The notes under the pieces: model-generated
The model's database searches: none
Told to the model about the DNA's origin: nothing
What the model saw: only the letters and a program-made list of their open reading frames with translations
Position numbers and translations under genes: made by a program
In this document: positions 44,513 through 53,599 of the stretch, piece after piece
How the letters are laid out: each line of letters starts with the position of its first letter
Position numbering within the stretch: position 1 is the first letter of the stretch
Assembly (NCBI GenBank): GCA_041390625.1
Contig: JAWKPM010000002.1
Location: forward strand, 244,983-308,982
Direction: 5' to 3'
Origin: RBC038 sp041390625
Lineage (GTDB): Bacteria; Chloroflexota; Dehalococcoidia; UBA2979
Length of the DNA stretch: 64,000 nucleotides

Positions 44513-46261
44513 ATGGCAGGAGACGGCAACACCGTCGACGGCGTCTGGCGCGAGCTCACCGAGCGGGCGAAGCGGATCACCGCGCGCCTGATCGAACTGT
44601 CTCGAGACGCATTCGAGCGCTTGCAAGGCGCCTGGCGCGAGCGCGCGAAGCGCAGCGTCGCCGACGCGGAAGCGCGCGCGTCGGCATCCCGCTCGGAACC
44701 GCGCAGCACCGCACGCTCGCGGCCCGTCGAGGCGGGTGCGCCGGTCCTCGTCGAGTCGGATGACGACGTCGCGACCGTCCTCGGGCGGATCGATGCGGCG
44801 GAGCGCGCGGATGTCGTCCTCGTCGTGCCGCGCCGGTCACGGGCGATGCGCCACGCCTCGGCGTGGGCCCATGTCGCGGCGCACGCGCGGCAGCGCGGGG
44901 TCAACGTCAGCGTCCTCGCGGCGCGGGGGGATGTGCGGGCGTACGCCGCGGGAAGTGGGCTGCGCTCCGCGCGGACTGCTCGTGGCCTGCGTACGCGGCC
45001 GCAGCCGGCCGTCGAGCTCGGTGGCGTGCGGGTGCCGATCCCGGAGCTCGGCATCGGGCAGGCGCTGCGTGTCGGGTTCCTGGTCGCCCTCGTGACGGCC
45101 GCCTTCGTCGTCGGGTGCTACGTCGTGCCCTCGGCGGAAGTCGTCCTGGTGCCCGTGACTTCGGAAGTGGTCGAGCGGCAGACGGTGCGGGTGAATCCGC
45201 TGGTCCTTGAGCCGGACGCGGACCTCGGGGTGGTGCCGGGGGCGACTCTGCGCGAGACGGTGACGACCATCGTCTCGACGGCGACAACGGGCACGGCCTC
45301 GGTGGGCGACGCCTTCGCGACGGTCGAACTGCGGTTCGAGAACGAGGGCGAGACGCCGATTGAGGTGACGGCGGGCACGATCGTGCGCGACGACGCCGGC
45401 CTCGAGTTTGCGCTCGACGAGGCGGTGGAGGTGCCGCCGGCGGGCGTGGCGACGGTGGGTGCGACCGCCCTCGATGCCGGCGAGAACGGGAACGTCGCGG
45501 CGCGCACGCTGTTCGTGCTGACGGGGCTCGCGGACACGCTCTCGGTCTCGAATCCCGCGGCGGCGACCGGCGGCACGGACATCGAGGTGCCGGCTGTGGC
45601 GCAGGAGGACGTCGATCGCGTGGGCTCGATCGCCACGCAGGTCCTCGAGCGGCTCGGGCTGCGGCAGCTGGAGGAGCAGGCGCAGGGCGGGCAGGTGTTC
45701 CCGCAGACGGTGGACGTCTCGATCTTCTCGCAGACGCCGCTGCAGACCGTCGGGGAGCCTGCGGACGCGTTCCTCGTGGAGTACACGGCGATCGTGACGG
45801 TGCTGGCGGTCACGGACCGCTCGGCGCGCGCGTACGGTGAGGCGCTCATCAGTGCCCGCCTCGATGAGGCCCACGCGCTGCTGCCGGGCGCCGTCAGTGT
45901 TGAGGTCGAGGGCCCGGGCACCCTACAGGGCGGGCAGCTCACAGCGGAGCTGGTGGCGACGGGGCAAGTCGCGGATCGTGTCGATGCCTCGACGTGGGGG
46001 GAGCAGCTCAAGGGCGCGAGCCCCGACACGGCCCGCGCGCGCCTCGAGGAGGGGCTGGCGCTGCAGGAGGAGCCGCGCATCAACCTCGAGCCGGGGTGGC
46101 TGCCGTGGATGTGGCTGCCTCGGCGGGCGGACCGGATCTCGATTCGCCTCGACACGCCGACCCTCGATGCGCCCTCCGACGCGACGCCGGCCGAGGACGG
46201 CGGGGAAGACGCCACGGAGACGCCGACGCCCGCCGCCTCGAGGGTAGGGGGCGGGCGGTGA
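44513..46261 (+). CDS. Membrane-anchored baseplate-J-like protein
   Basis: 582 residues. A basic N-terminal helix region and a cytoplasmic domain (about 80-160, ADVVLVVPRRSRAMRHASAW) are followed by one membrane helix (about 190-210) and a large extracytoplasmic part. The latter contains a Baseplate_J-like pattern (LVPVTSEVVERQTVRVNP, then repeated ELRFENEGETPIEVTAGTIV- and ALDAGENGNVAA-type strands). Such proteins occur as single genes in Chloroflexota and Actinomycetota without phage neighbours. The role is unknown, possibly cell envelope. The C-terminal tail is Pro/Thr-rich. It lies in the alaS-ruvX-mltG cluster and overlaps ruvX. Confidence 0.72.
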   Translation: MAGDGNTVDGVWRELTERAKRITARLIELSRDAFERLQGAWRERAKRSVADAEARASASRSEPRSTARSRPVEAGAPVLVESDDDVATVLGRIDAAERADVVLVVPRRSRAMRHASAWAHVAAHARQRGVNVSVLAARGDVRAYAAGSGLRSARTARGLRTRPQPAVELGGVRVPIPELGIGQALRVGFLVALVTAAFVVGCYVVPSAEVVLVPVTSEVVERQTVRVNPLVLEPDADLGVVPGATLRETVTTIVSTATTGTASVGDAFATVELRFENEGETPIEVTAGTIVRDDAGLEFALDEAVEVPPAGVATVGATALDAGENGNVAARTLFVLTGLADTLSVSNPAAATGGTDIEVPAVAQEDVDRVGSIATQVLERLGLRQLEEQAQGGQVFPQTVDVSIFSQTPLQTVGEPADAFLVEYTAIVTVLAVTDRSARAYGEALISARLDEAHALLPGAVSVEVEGPGTLQGGQLTAELVATGQVADRVDASTWGEQLKGASPDTARARLEEGLALQEEPRINLEPGWLPWMWLPRRADRISIRLDTPTLDAPSDATPAEDGGEDATETPTPAASRVGGGR

Positions 46262-46644
46262 GGTGGCTCGGCATCGACCCGGGGGAGGCGCGCGTCGGCC
46301 TCGCGGCGTGCGACCCTGAGGAGCGCGTTGCCGTCGCCCTCGAGGTCATCCCGGCCTCGGCGGCGTTCCCGGCGATCCGGGCGATCGCGCAGCGCGAGGA
46401 GATCGGCGGCTTCGTCGTGGGGCTGCCCGTGTCCCTCGATGGGGTCGAGCGCGCACCGGCCGCGGCGGCACGGAAGTTCGGTGCGCGCCTCGCGAAGCTG
46501 GGGCTGCCGGTGGAATTCGAGGACGAGCGCATGAGCACGGTCGAGGCCGGCGAGGGGCGTCCGGGCGAGGCACGTGACGACATCGCGGCGGCGATCGTGC
46601 TGCAGCGCTTCCTCGACCGACGCCGCGCGGAGACGACCGGATGA
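46258..46644 (+). CDS. ruvX: YqgF/RuvX-like Holliday junction resolvase
   Basis: 128 residues with an RNase H fold. It starts MRWLGIDPGEARVGLA (catalytic Asp7), has GGFVVGLPVSLDG (E/D strand) and ends DERMSTVEAGE...ARDDIAAAIVLQRFL with the last catalytic Asp. It is implicated in processing of the 5' end of 16S pre-rRNA and possibly junction resolution. GTG 46258 overlaps the previous stop; its own stop overlaps mltG by ATGA. Confidence 0.92.
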   Translation: MRWLGIDPGEARVGLAACDPEERVAVALEVIPASAAFPAIRAIAQREEIGGFVVGLPVSLDGVERAPAAAARKFGARLAKLGLPVEFEDERMSTVEAGEGRPGEARDDIAAAIVLQRFLDRRRAETTG

Positions 46645-47726
46645 GCGGCATGAGAGGGCGCGGACTGAGCCTTGCCGTCGGCGTGTACGCCGTGATCCTC
46701 GTGGTGCTCGCCGTCGTGGTGATGGGCGGCTCCGACGAGGCGGTGGCGGAGTCGCTACAGACCTCGACGGAGGCTGACGCCTCGGCGGTGGGCGGCGAGC
46801 GGCGACAGGTGGTCGTCGAGCGGGGGATGGCGGGTGATGCCATCGCCTCGTTGCTGCTGGACCGGGGGGTGATCGACGACGCGCGTCGATTCAACGCGCT
46901 CCTCGGGTACTCGGGCGCCGCGCCCTCGCTGCAGTCGGGCTGCTACGAGCTCGAGAGTGGCATTCCCACGGCCGAGGTGATTCGACGGCTGACGGCGGGC
47001 GAGACGACGACGCAGGCACTCGTCATCCCCGAAGGTCTGCGCCTGGAGCAGATCGGTGAGCTCGCCATCGATGCTGGCGTGGCGACGGCCGAGCAGTGGG
47101 ACGCCGCTGTCGCCTCGGTGGAGGGGAGCGCACTGCCCGCGGGTCGGGGGGACGAAGGGCTGAACGGGTACCTCATGCCGGCGGCGTATCCCGTCGAGTG
47201 CGACACGAACGCGACCAGCTTCGTCGAATCGATGGCCGCGACCTTCGAGGAGCGCGTCACGCCCGAACTGATCGCGGAGGCCGAGGCGCAGGGGCTCACG
47301 CTGCACGACGTCGTGACGCTGGCCTCGATCGTGGAGCGCGAGGCGGTGGAGAAGGACGAGCAGCCCCTGGTGGCCTCGGTGTTCCGCAACCGCCTCGACA
47401 TCGGAATGGCGCTGGGGGCGGACCCGACGGTGCAGTACGCGCTGACGACGCTGCCCGACCGCGCCTCGGTGGAGCAGTTCGGGTGGTGGAAGCAGGAGCT
47501 GACGTTCGACGACCTCGAGGTGGACTCGCCGTACAACACGTACGTCAACGCGGGGCTGCCGCCGGGGCCGATCGCGAATGCGGGCCTCGATGCGATCATC
47601 GCGACGATCCGGCCCGCCGAGACCGAGTTCCTGTACTTCGTGGCGAAGGGTGACGGGTCTCACGCGTTCTCGGAGACGTTCGAGGAGCACGTGGCGAACG
47701 TCGAGCGCTACCAGAGCGGCGGGTAG
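46641..47726 (+). CDS. mltG: Endolytic murein transglycosylase MltG
   Basis: 361 residues. One N-terminal membrane helix (about 9-30) precedes a LysM-like subdomain (about 55-130) and the YceG catalytic domain. Catalytic Glu is in LASIVEREAV; GADPTVQYAL, SPYNTYVNAGLPPGPIANAG and YFVAKGDGSHAFSETFEEH are diagnostic. It cleaves nascent glycan strands. Together with glmS and glmU it supports a peptidoglycan-containing envelope. Confidence 0.94.
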   Translation: MSGMRGRGLSLAVGVYAVILVVLAVVVMGGSDEAVAESLQTSTEADASAVGGERRQVVVERGMAGDAIASLLLDRGVIDDARRFNALLGYSGAAPSLQSGCYELESGIPTAEVIRRLTAGETTTQALVIPEGLRLEQIGELAIDAGVATAEQWDAAVASVEGSALPAGRGDEGLNGYLMPAAYPVECDTNATSFVESMAATFEERVTPELIAEAEAQGLTLHDVVTLASIVEREAVEKDEQPLVASVFRNRLDIGMALGADPTVQYALTTLPDRASVEQFGWWKQELTFDDLEVDSPYNTYVNAGLPPGPIANAGLDAIIATIRPAETEFLYFVAKGDGSHAFSETFEEHVANVERYQSGG

Positions 47727-47728
47727 CC

Positions 47729-48589
47729 GTGGCCCCCAGCAACATGCGGACGATCGCGCTGCTCGGGCACCCGGTGGCGCACTCGATCTCGCCTCGCTTC
47801 CAGCAGGCGGCCCTCGATGCGATGGGCGTCGATGCGCGGTACGAGGCGTGGGACGTGCTGCCGGCGGACCTGCCGATCGCCGTCGAGCGGCTGCGGTCGG
47901 CGGAGCTCCTCGGGGCGAACGTGACCGTGCCGCACAAGGTCGAGATTCGACGCCTCGTGGACCGGCCCGACGCCCTCGTTGAGCGGGTGGGCGCGGTGAA
48001 CACGATCGTGCGACGCGACGGACAGCTGCACGCGACCAACACGGACGTCGCGGGCATCCTGCGTGCCCTCGAGGGGGCCGAGGTCGGACTCGCGGGGCAG
48101 CGGGTCGTGCTCATCGGCGCGGGGGGCGCGGCGCGGGCGGTCGTCGTGGCGATGCGGACGGCCGGGGCCTCGATGCTGACCGTGGCCAATCGGTCGCGGG
48201 AGCGCGCGGCGGCGCTCGTGCCCCTCGGTGGGGACGAGCTCGACCTCGAGGTGTGCGCCCTCGATGAGGGCGACGACAGGTTCCGGGAGGCGCTGTCCGA
48301 AGCTGCCGTGGTGATACACTCGACCACCCTCGGCATGCGACACGGGCCGGACGAGGGCGCGACGCCGGTACCGGCCTCGCTGTTCCGCCCGGGACAGGTC
48401 GCGTTCGACCTCGTGTACGTGCCGGAGCGGACGCCGTTCCTGGCTGCGGCGGAGCGCGCGGGGGCGCGGACGGTAGGCGGGCTGGCGATGCTGGTGCACC
48501 AGGGCGCCGAGGCCTTCCGACTGTGGACAGGCTACGAGCCGCCGATTGATGTCATGTTTGCGGCCGCCCGGGCCGCACTCGCCTCGTAG
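47729..48589 (+). CDS. aroE: Shikimate dehydrogenase
   Basis: 286 residues; reduces 3-dehydroshikimate with NADPH. Substrate-binding motif GHPVAHSISPRFQQAAL, catalytic lysine in GANVTVPHKVEI, NTDVAGILRAL, and NADP loop LIGAGGAARAVVVAM with NRSRERA. The C-terminal GLAMLVHQGAEAF is conserved. GTG 47729 begins two bases after mltG. It opens the shikimate block aroE-(unknown)-aroC-aroKB. Confidence 0.94.
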   Translation: MAPSNMRTIALLGHPVAHSISPRFQQAALDAMGVDARYEAWDVLPADLPIAVERLRSAELLGANVTVPHKVEIRRLVDRPDALVERVGAVNTIVRRDGQLHATNTDVAGILRALEGAEVGLAGQRVVLIGAGGAARAVVVAMRTAGASMLTVANRSRERAAALVPLGGDELDLEVCALDEGDDRFREALSEAAVVIHSTTLGMRHGPDEGATPVPASLFRPGQVAFDLVYVPERTPFLAAAERAGARTVGGLAMLVHQGAEAFRLWTGYEPPIDVMFAAARAALAS

Positions 48590-48603
48590 AGCGGGGGCGC
48601 AGC

Positions 48604-49260
48604 ATGGAGTGGGGTGTCTTCCTCGTGGTGCTGCTCGGCCTCGCGCTGGGCGGCATCGTGCTGCAGGCGACGATGGCCGCGCGCCACTGGCGCAAGGTGA
48701 TCGCCGAGGGCGACCAGGACGCGCTGCAGGAAGCCGTCGACAACGCCTTCGAGGCGTGGCGGCGCCAGAAGCCGCCGAAGGGGTACCCCGCCGCCGACTG
48801 GCAGGCGCTGCTCACCGCCTCGATCGTGGCGTTGGACTCGGATCGGTGCCGCATCTCGATCCTCGCGATGCCCGACGTCCGCGTGGTGGACCGCGAGCGG
48901 CAAGAGGTCGGAGCGGCCATCGATGTGGCGCGTCGCGTGACGGTGAAGATGGTGGAGCGGCTGCTGTACGAGATTCCGCACGTGCGCTTCGACGAGGTGC
49001 AGGTGGACGCCTACACCAGCTACTTCGCGCCCGACGGGTCGAGCAGCACGGCCTGCATCCTCGTGACGCGGGTGCCTCGAGAGGACTCGGCGACGGCGGC
49101 GTGGGACGAGGCGGACGAGGCGACGCTGCTGCGGGGCTGGTTCACGCGGGAGGCGGCGGCGGGCGAATCGCTCGACCCGGACCTCGATGCGCTCATCGCG
49201 CCGGATGCCGCTGCCGCCGTCGCGGCGGCGGAGGCGGCGTTGCGAAAGGCCTCGATGTGA
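48604..49260 (+). CDS. Hypothetical membrane-anchored protein in the aro operon
   Basis: 218 residues. An N-terminal membrane helix (about 4-24) is followed by a soluble domain. Recognisable elements are HWRKVIAEGDQDALQEAVDNAFEAWRRQ and SDRCRISILAMPDVRVVDRERQ. A mixed alpha/beta stretch with RFDEVQVDAYTSYFAPDGSS and an Ala-rich C-terminus follow. No family is recognised. It overlaps aroC by GTGA and lies 14 bases after aroE, so it is co-expressed with aromatic amino acid synthesis. Confidence 0.65.
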   Translation: MEWGVFLVVLLGLALGGIVLQATMAARHWRKVIAEGDQDALQEAVDNAFEAWRRQKPPKGYPAADWQALLTASIVALDSDRCRISILAMPDVRVVDRERQEVGAAIDVARRVTVKMVERLLYEIPHVRFDEVQVDAYTSYFAPDGSSSTACILVTRVPREDSATAAWDEADEATLLRGWFTREAAAGESLDPDLDALIAPDAAAAVAAAEAALRKASM

Positions 49261-50438
49261 CCGAGTTCCGCTGGTTCACCGCGGGCGAGTCCCACGGCAA
49301 GGGCCTCACGATGCTCGTCGAGGGCGTGCCGGGCGGCCTCGAGATGTCGCAGGACATCATTCGGGCGGATCTCGCGCGTCGGCAGGGCGGCTACGGCCGC
49401 GGTAAGCGTCAGCAGATCGAGACGGACGTCGCGGAGATCACGGCCGGCGTGCGCCACGGCAAGACGATGGGCTCACCGATCGCGCTGTGGATCCAAAACG
49501 CCGACCACGACAACGCCAACTGGCGCGTCCGCATGGCCGTGGAGGCGGTCGACCAGGAGGTCGACCCGGTGACCCTGCTGCGACCCGGGCACGCGGACCT
49601 CGCCGGCACGCAGAAGTATCAGTACGACGACGTACGCCCGATCCTCGAGCGGTCGAGCGCGCGCGAGACGGCCTCGAGGGTGGCGGTGGGCGCAATCGCG
49701 CGCGCGCTGCTCGCGGAGATCGGCGTCACGGTGCACTCGCACACGCTGTCCGTCGGGACGGTGCGGGCGACCGTGCCCTCGGTGATCGACTGGGCCTCGG
49801 TGGACCAGTCGCCGATGCGGTGCGCCGACCCGGCGATCGAGGCGGCGATGATCGCGGAGGTCGACGCCGCTCGCGAGGCGCAGGACACCATCGGCGGGAT
49901 CTTCGAAGTGCGAGCCTCGGGAGTGCCGATCGGCCTCGGCAGCCACGTGCACTGGGATCGCAAGCTCGACGGCCGCATCGCGCAGGCGTTCATGTCGATC
50001 AACGCCGTGAAGGGCGTCGAGATCGGTGACGCCTTCGAGGGGTCGACCCTGCGCGGCTCACTCGTGCAGGACCAGATCCTGCCTCGGGGGGAATGGACGG
50101 CGCGGCCGTGGCAACGCGCCTCGAACCGTGCGGGCGGCCTCGAGGGTGGCATGACGAACGGCGAGGACGTGGTGGTGCGAGCGGCGATCAAGCCGATCTC
50201 GACGGTGCCGCAGCGCCTTCCTACGGCGGATCTGCACACCGGCGAGGCCGCGACCTCGTTCTACGAGCGGTCCGACACGTGCGTCGTGCCGGCGGCCGGC
50301 GTCATCGGCGAGGCGATGCTCGCGATCGTCCTGGCGGGCGCCGCGCTCGAGAAGTTCGGCGGCGACCACATCGATGAGTTCCGGCGCAACTGCGAGGCAT
50401 TCCTCGCGACGGTCGGTCCTCGAGACCGTCGGGACTAG
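49257..50438 (+). CDS. aroC: Chorismate synthase
   Basis: 393 residues; final shikimate step, FMN-dependent. It begins FRWFTAGESHGKGLTMLVEG, has RADLARRQGGYGRGKRQQIE, SSARETASRVAVGAIAR, and the conserved GGMTNGEDVVVRAAIKPI-type segment. The GTG at 49257 overlaps the previous stop; a longer upstream frame is ignored. Confidence 0.95.
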   Translation: MTEFRWFTAGESHGKGLTMLVEGVPGGLEMSQDIIRADLARRQGGYGRGKRQQIETDVAEITAGVRHGKTMGSPIALWIQNADHDNANWRVRMAVEAVDQEVDPVTLLRPGHADLAGTQKYQYDDVRPILERSSARETASRVAVGAIARALLAEIGVTVHSHTLSVGTVRATVPSVIDWASVDQSPMRCADPAIEAAMIAEVDAAREAQDTIGGIFEVRASGVPIGLGSHVHWDRKLDGRIAQAFMSINAVKGVEIGDAFEGSTLRGSLVQDQILPRGEWTARPWQRASNRAGGLEGGMTNGEDVVVRAAIKPISTVPQRLPTADLHTGEAATSFYERSDTCVVPAAGVIGEAMLAIVLAGAALEKFGGDHIDEFRRNCEAFLATVGPRDRRD

Positions 50439-50458
50439 CCCATGCACGGCGGGATTCG

Positions 50459-52189
50459 ATGACAGGCGCCGAGACGCCGGGCGCGGCCTCGGTGGGCGCC
50501 ACCTCGGGTGCCACGGTGCACCCGAGGCAGATCGTCCTCGTGGGGCTGAGCGGGGTCGGCAAGTCCTCGGTGGCCGAGGCGCTGGCAGCGCGCCTCAACT
50601 GGCCGCTCATCGACACGGACGACCTGGTGACGGAGCGCGAGGGGAAGACCCCGGCGCAGCTCATCGTCGACAAGGGCGAATCGGCGTTTCGCGACATCGA
50701 GGCGCGCATCGTCGCGGAGGCGACGCAGCGCGAGCCGGCGGTCATCGCGACCGGGGGCGGCGCGTTTCAGCGCGCGGCCTCGAGACGGGCGCTCGGAGAG
50801 CGCGGGCTGATCTGCTACCTCGATGCCACGCCGTCCGAGATCGCGCGTCGGCTGCGGGCGGCGCCGGACGCGAGCGAGCGCCCGCTGCTGGGCGAAGACC
50901 TCGAGCAGCGGCTGCACGAGCTCGATGCGGAACGGCGGCCGTACTACTCGCACGCGGACCTCTGGGTGCCCGCCCTCGGGCTGAGCGCCGGCGCGATCGC
51001 GGAGCGCATCCTGCAGGCGTGGGGCACGGAGGGCTCGCGCCTCGTGTCGCACGAGGGGCGCCTCATGCGCCTCGGCGAGGACGCGCCGGCGCGGGCGCCG
51101 CAGGCGATCGTCGACACCGGGCGTGAGCGGTACCCGATCTGGGTGGGCGCGGGCGAGCGTCGGCGGCTGACGGACCGGCTGCGCCAGCTGGGCCTGCACG
51201 GGCGGGTGTTCCTCATCTCCGACAGCGACGTAATGGAGCACCATGGCGCCTCGATCATCGAGGCGCTTGATGGCGGGGGCGTCGCCGGCGCCTCGTACGT
51301 GGTGCCGGCGGGCGAGTCCTCGAAGTCGCTGCGCGTCGCTAACGAGGTCTACCGCTGGCTGGCGGAGCAGCGCGCCGAGCGTCGGGACATCGTCGTGGCC
51401 CTCGGTGGCGGCGTCGTCGGAGACCTCGCGGGGTATGTCGCTGCGACGTACCTGCGCGGGATGCCGTTGGTGCAGATCCCGACCTCCGTGCTGGCGATGA
51501 ACGACTCCTCGATCGGTGGCAAGGTGGCGGTCGACCTGCCGCAAGGCAAGAACCTCGTGGGGGCGTTTCACCAGCCGGCCGCTGTGATCTCGGACATCGA
51601 AGTGCTGGCGTCGCTGCCGCAACGGGCGCGCGTCGAGGGGTTCGCCGAAGTCATCAAGCACGCGCTGATCCTCGACGACGAGCTGCTCGGCACGCTCGAG
51701 CGGAACGCGCACACGCTGGCCTCGGGCGAGGCCGAGCCGCAGCTGCTGGCGGACGTCGTCGCGCGATCGGCACGGCTGAAGGCGCTGGTCGTCTCGGCGG
51801 ACCCGACGGAGCAGGGGCTGCGCGCGATCCTCAACTACGGTCACACCATCGGCCACGCCATCGAAGCCGCGACCGCTTTCGGCGACTACCTCCACGGTGA
51901 GGCCGTCGCCATCGGCATGACCGGAGCGGCGCGCATCGCCGCTCGGATGGGGCTACTCGACGAGTCGGTGGCGGCTCGACAGTCGGAAGTGCTGCGCGCC
52001 TTCGGGCTGCCGCAACGCGCGCCCGGCCTCGATCCCACGGCCATCCTCGGTGCCATGCGCATGGACAAGAAGGTCGTCGGCGGGCGGTCGCGCTTCGTGC
52101 TGCTCGAGGGCGTGGGGCACGCGGTCGTGCACGACGACGTCGAGCCTCGGATGGTCGAGGACGTGGTGCGCGGCCTGGTGGTCGGCTAG
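50459..52189 (+). CDS. aroKB: Fused shikimate kinase - 3-dehydroquinate synthase
   Basis: 576 residues. Residues about 22-190 are a shikimate kinase (P-loop GLSGVGKS at 29-36, DTDDLVTER, FRDIEARI, ATGGGAF). After a linker of about 25 residues, 216-576 form AroB (GGGVVGDLAGYVAATYLRG, NDSSIGGKVAVDLPQGKNLVGAFHQP, GFAEVIKHALI, NYGHTIGHAIE). AroKB fusions are known, for example in Thermotoga. It lets one chain catalyse steps 2 and 5 of the pathway. There is no stop or frame break in the linker. ATG 50459. Confidence 0.94.
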   Translation: MTGAETPGAASVGATSGATVHPRQIVLVGLSGVGKSSVAEALAARLNWPLIDTDDLVTEREGKTPAQLIVDKGESAFRDIEARIVAEATQREPAVIATGGGAFQRAASRRALGERGLICYLDATPSEIARRLRAAPDASERPLLGEDLEQRLHELDAERRPYYSHADLWVPALGLSAGAIAERILQAWGTEGSRLVSHEGRLMRLGEDAPARAPQAIVDTGRERYPIWVGAGERRRLTDRLRQLGLHGRVFLISDSDVMEHHGASIIEALDGGGVAGASYVVPAGESSKSLRVANEVYRWLAEQRAERRDIVVALGGGVVGDLAGYVAATYLRGMPLVQIPTSVLAMNDSSIGGKVAVDLPQGKNLVGAFHQPAAVISDIEVLASLPQRARVEGFAEVIKHALILDDELLGTLERNAHTLASGEAEPQLLADVVARSARLKALVVSADPTEQGLRAILNYGHTIGHAIEAATAFGDYLHGEAVAIGMTGAARIAARMGLLDESVAARQSEVLRAFGLPQRAPGLDPTAILGAMRMDKKVVGGRSRFVLLEGVGHAVVHDDVEPRMVEDVVRGLVVG

Positions 52190-52195
52190 CCCTCG

Positions 52196-52489
52196 ATGAT
52201 GGGTCCTCGGCAGCCGCGGAGGATGGTGGCGCGCGCTACCGGGCGTGTGCAGGGCGTCGGCTACCGCGCCTTCTGCGTGGACGAGGCGAGCCGCGCGAAC
52301 ATCACGGGTTACGCGCAGAACCTCGATGACGGGCGCACGGTCCTCGTGGTGGCCGAGGCGGACGAGATGACGCTGCGGGCGTTCGTGGAGCGGCTGCGCG
52401 AGGGGCCGGCGCTGGCGATGGTGCGGGACGTGCGCTTTCGCTGGGAGGACCCGACGGGGGAGTTCGCCGGGTTCGAGGCGAAGATCTAG
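52196..52489 (+). CDS. acyP: Acylphosphatase
   Basis: 97 residues. The signature ARATGRVQGVGYRAFC carries the catalytic Arg in the GVGYR loop, and NITGYAQNLDDGRTVLVVAE carries the catalytic Asn. It hydrolyses carboxyl phosphates such as acetyl phosphate. It starts a few bases after aroKB and is the last gene of the block before a spacer with a single hairpin of the repeat family. Confidence 0.93.
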   Translation: MMGPRQPRRMVARATGRVQGVGYRAFCVDEASRANITGYAQNLDDGRTVLVVAEADEMTLRAFVERLREGPALAMVRDVRFRWEDPTGEFAGFEAKI

Positions 52490-52526
52490 CGCCTGGCGGC
52501 GGGCCTCGATGGTTCGGAGTGAGGAC

Positions 52527-52549
52527 GCCGAGGCGCAAGCCTCGGCGAC
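52527..52549. repeat. Solo first hairpin of the dispersed repeat, possible terminator
   Basis: CGCCGAGGC-GCAA-GCCTCGGCG, a 9-bp stem with a four-base loop just after acyP. It matches hairpin 1 of copies 2-6 but the other two hairpins are missing. Its place after the end of the aro-acyP operon suits a terminator, though there is no T run. Confidence 0.5.
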
Positions 52550-52656
52550 GCGTTTGCCGCTGCGCGGCTGATCGTCCTCCCCACCTCTTGCTGCATGACG
52601 ACGTACTTGAATCAATCGAGCGGGACGGCGCACGCTGATGCGCGTCACGTGTCGCT

Positions 52657-53571
52657 GTGTCGCCCGTTGTTAGTGCGAATGCGTCGCTGTGCGAGGCGAT
52701 TGAAGATCGCTTCAGGCTCTGGAGTCTTGTAGTGTCGCTGAGGTTCCACGCCCCCGTCTTTGTCGTGACTTATCGCGATCTCATTGGAGCGATCGGGGCG
52801 CTCTACATCGCGATCGTGGACAACGAGGGTCACCGTCCCGTCGCGAGTGTCGATGTCATCCAGAACCAGATTCTCGACGCTTTAGATCACTTGAAGGTCG
52901 AGGACGTTCGCTTCCCATTCAGTCAGCCGATGGTGCGGAAGATCGAGCGGATTCGAGAGCGAATCGCGACTGATGACCGCCTGAGCTTCATTCAGGCTGA
53001 GGTGCTGTTGAAGGAGCTGGCGAACGACCTCCTCGAAGAACTGAGTTCAGCCTACTTCCTGATGATTCCAGCCACGAGCCGAGCGTTCTACGAACAGCGC
53101 ATGCCTCTGTTCGGGACCGACGTGGAGCGCGTCTTTCCAGACGCCGAGGGCGATATCGCAGCTGCTGGCCGATGCATCGCCCTGCAGGAGTGGACCGCCG
53201 CGGTCTTTCACCTGATGCGGGCGGTGGAGTTGGGCCTGCAGCAGATGGCCGCGTCCCTGGGCGTCCCCAACGTCGATCGGCAGGACTGGGCGGTGCTCAC
53301 AGAGCGCATCGAGAGTGCGATTCGTGATCGTGAGGGCAAGGGTCGCAACCGGCGAACCGCCGACGAGACAGAGCAGTTGCAGGCCTATTCGGAGGCCGCG
53401 GTCCATCTCCGGCACTTCCGCAACGCTTGGCGGAACCACGTTGCTCACGCGCGCGCGCACTATGACGGTCGCGAGGCGCTAGCGATCTTCAGCGCCACTG
53501 GCGCGTTCATGCAGAAGATTGCGGACGTGTCCCTCATGACGCCTACGGACAGAAGCGCCTCAAGCTCTTGA
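52657..53571 (+). CDS. HEPN-like domain protein of foreign composition
   Basis: 304 residues. The C-terminal part (about 190-290) is helical and carries RNAWRNHVAHARAHYD, in which R259-x4-H264 (RNHVAH) fits the Rx4-6H active-site motif of HEPN RNases. A preceding helix (WTAAVFHLMRAVELGLQQMA) matches the first HEPN helix. The N-terminal half (about 1-150) is helical and unrecognised. Base composition is visibly less GC-rich than its neighbours and CCTCG words are rare, so it was probably acquired. The start is GTG 52657 without SD; a partner antitoxin is not seen. A toxin or defence role is inference. Confidence 0.65.
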   Translation: MSPVVSANASLCEAIEDRFRLWSLVVSLRFHAPVFVVTYRDLIGAIGALYIAIVDNEGHRPVASVDVIQNQILDALDHLKVEDVRFPFSQPMVRKIERIRERIATDDRLSFIQAEVLLKELANDLLEELSSAYFLMIPATSRAFYEQRMPLFGTDVERVFPDAEGDIAAAGRCIALQEWTAAVFHLMRAVELGLQQMAASLGVPNVDRQDWAVLTERIESAIRDREGKGRNRRTADETEQLQAYSEAAVHLRHFRNAWRNHVAHARAHYDGREALAIFSATGAFMQKIADVSLMTPTDRSASSS

Positions 53572-53599
53572 GCGGCGTCTAGTGGAGACTTTGCCTTCG

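Noticed and set aside
44513..46261. Phage baseplate or contractile injection locus suggested by the baseplate-J-like domain
   Set aside because: No sheath, tube, spike or other tail gene nearby; the protein is membrane-anchored and sits in the alaS-ruvX-mltG housekeeping cluster.
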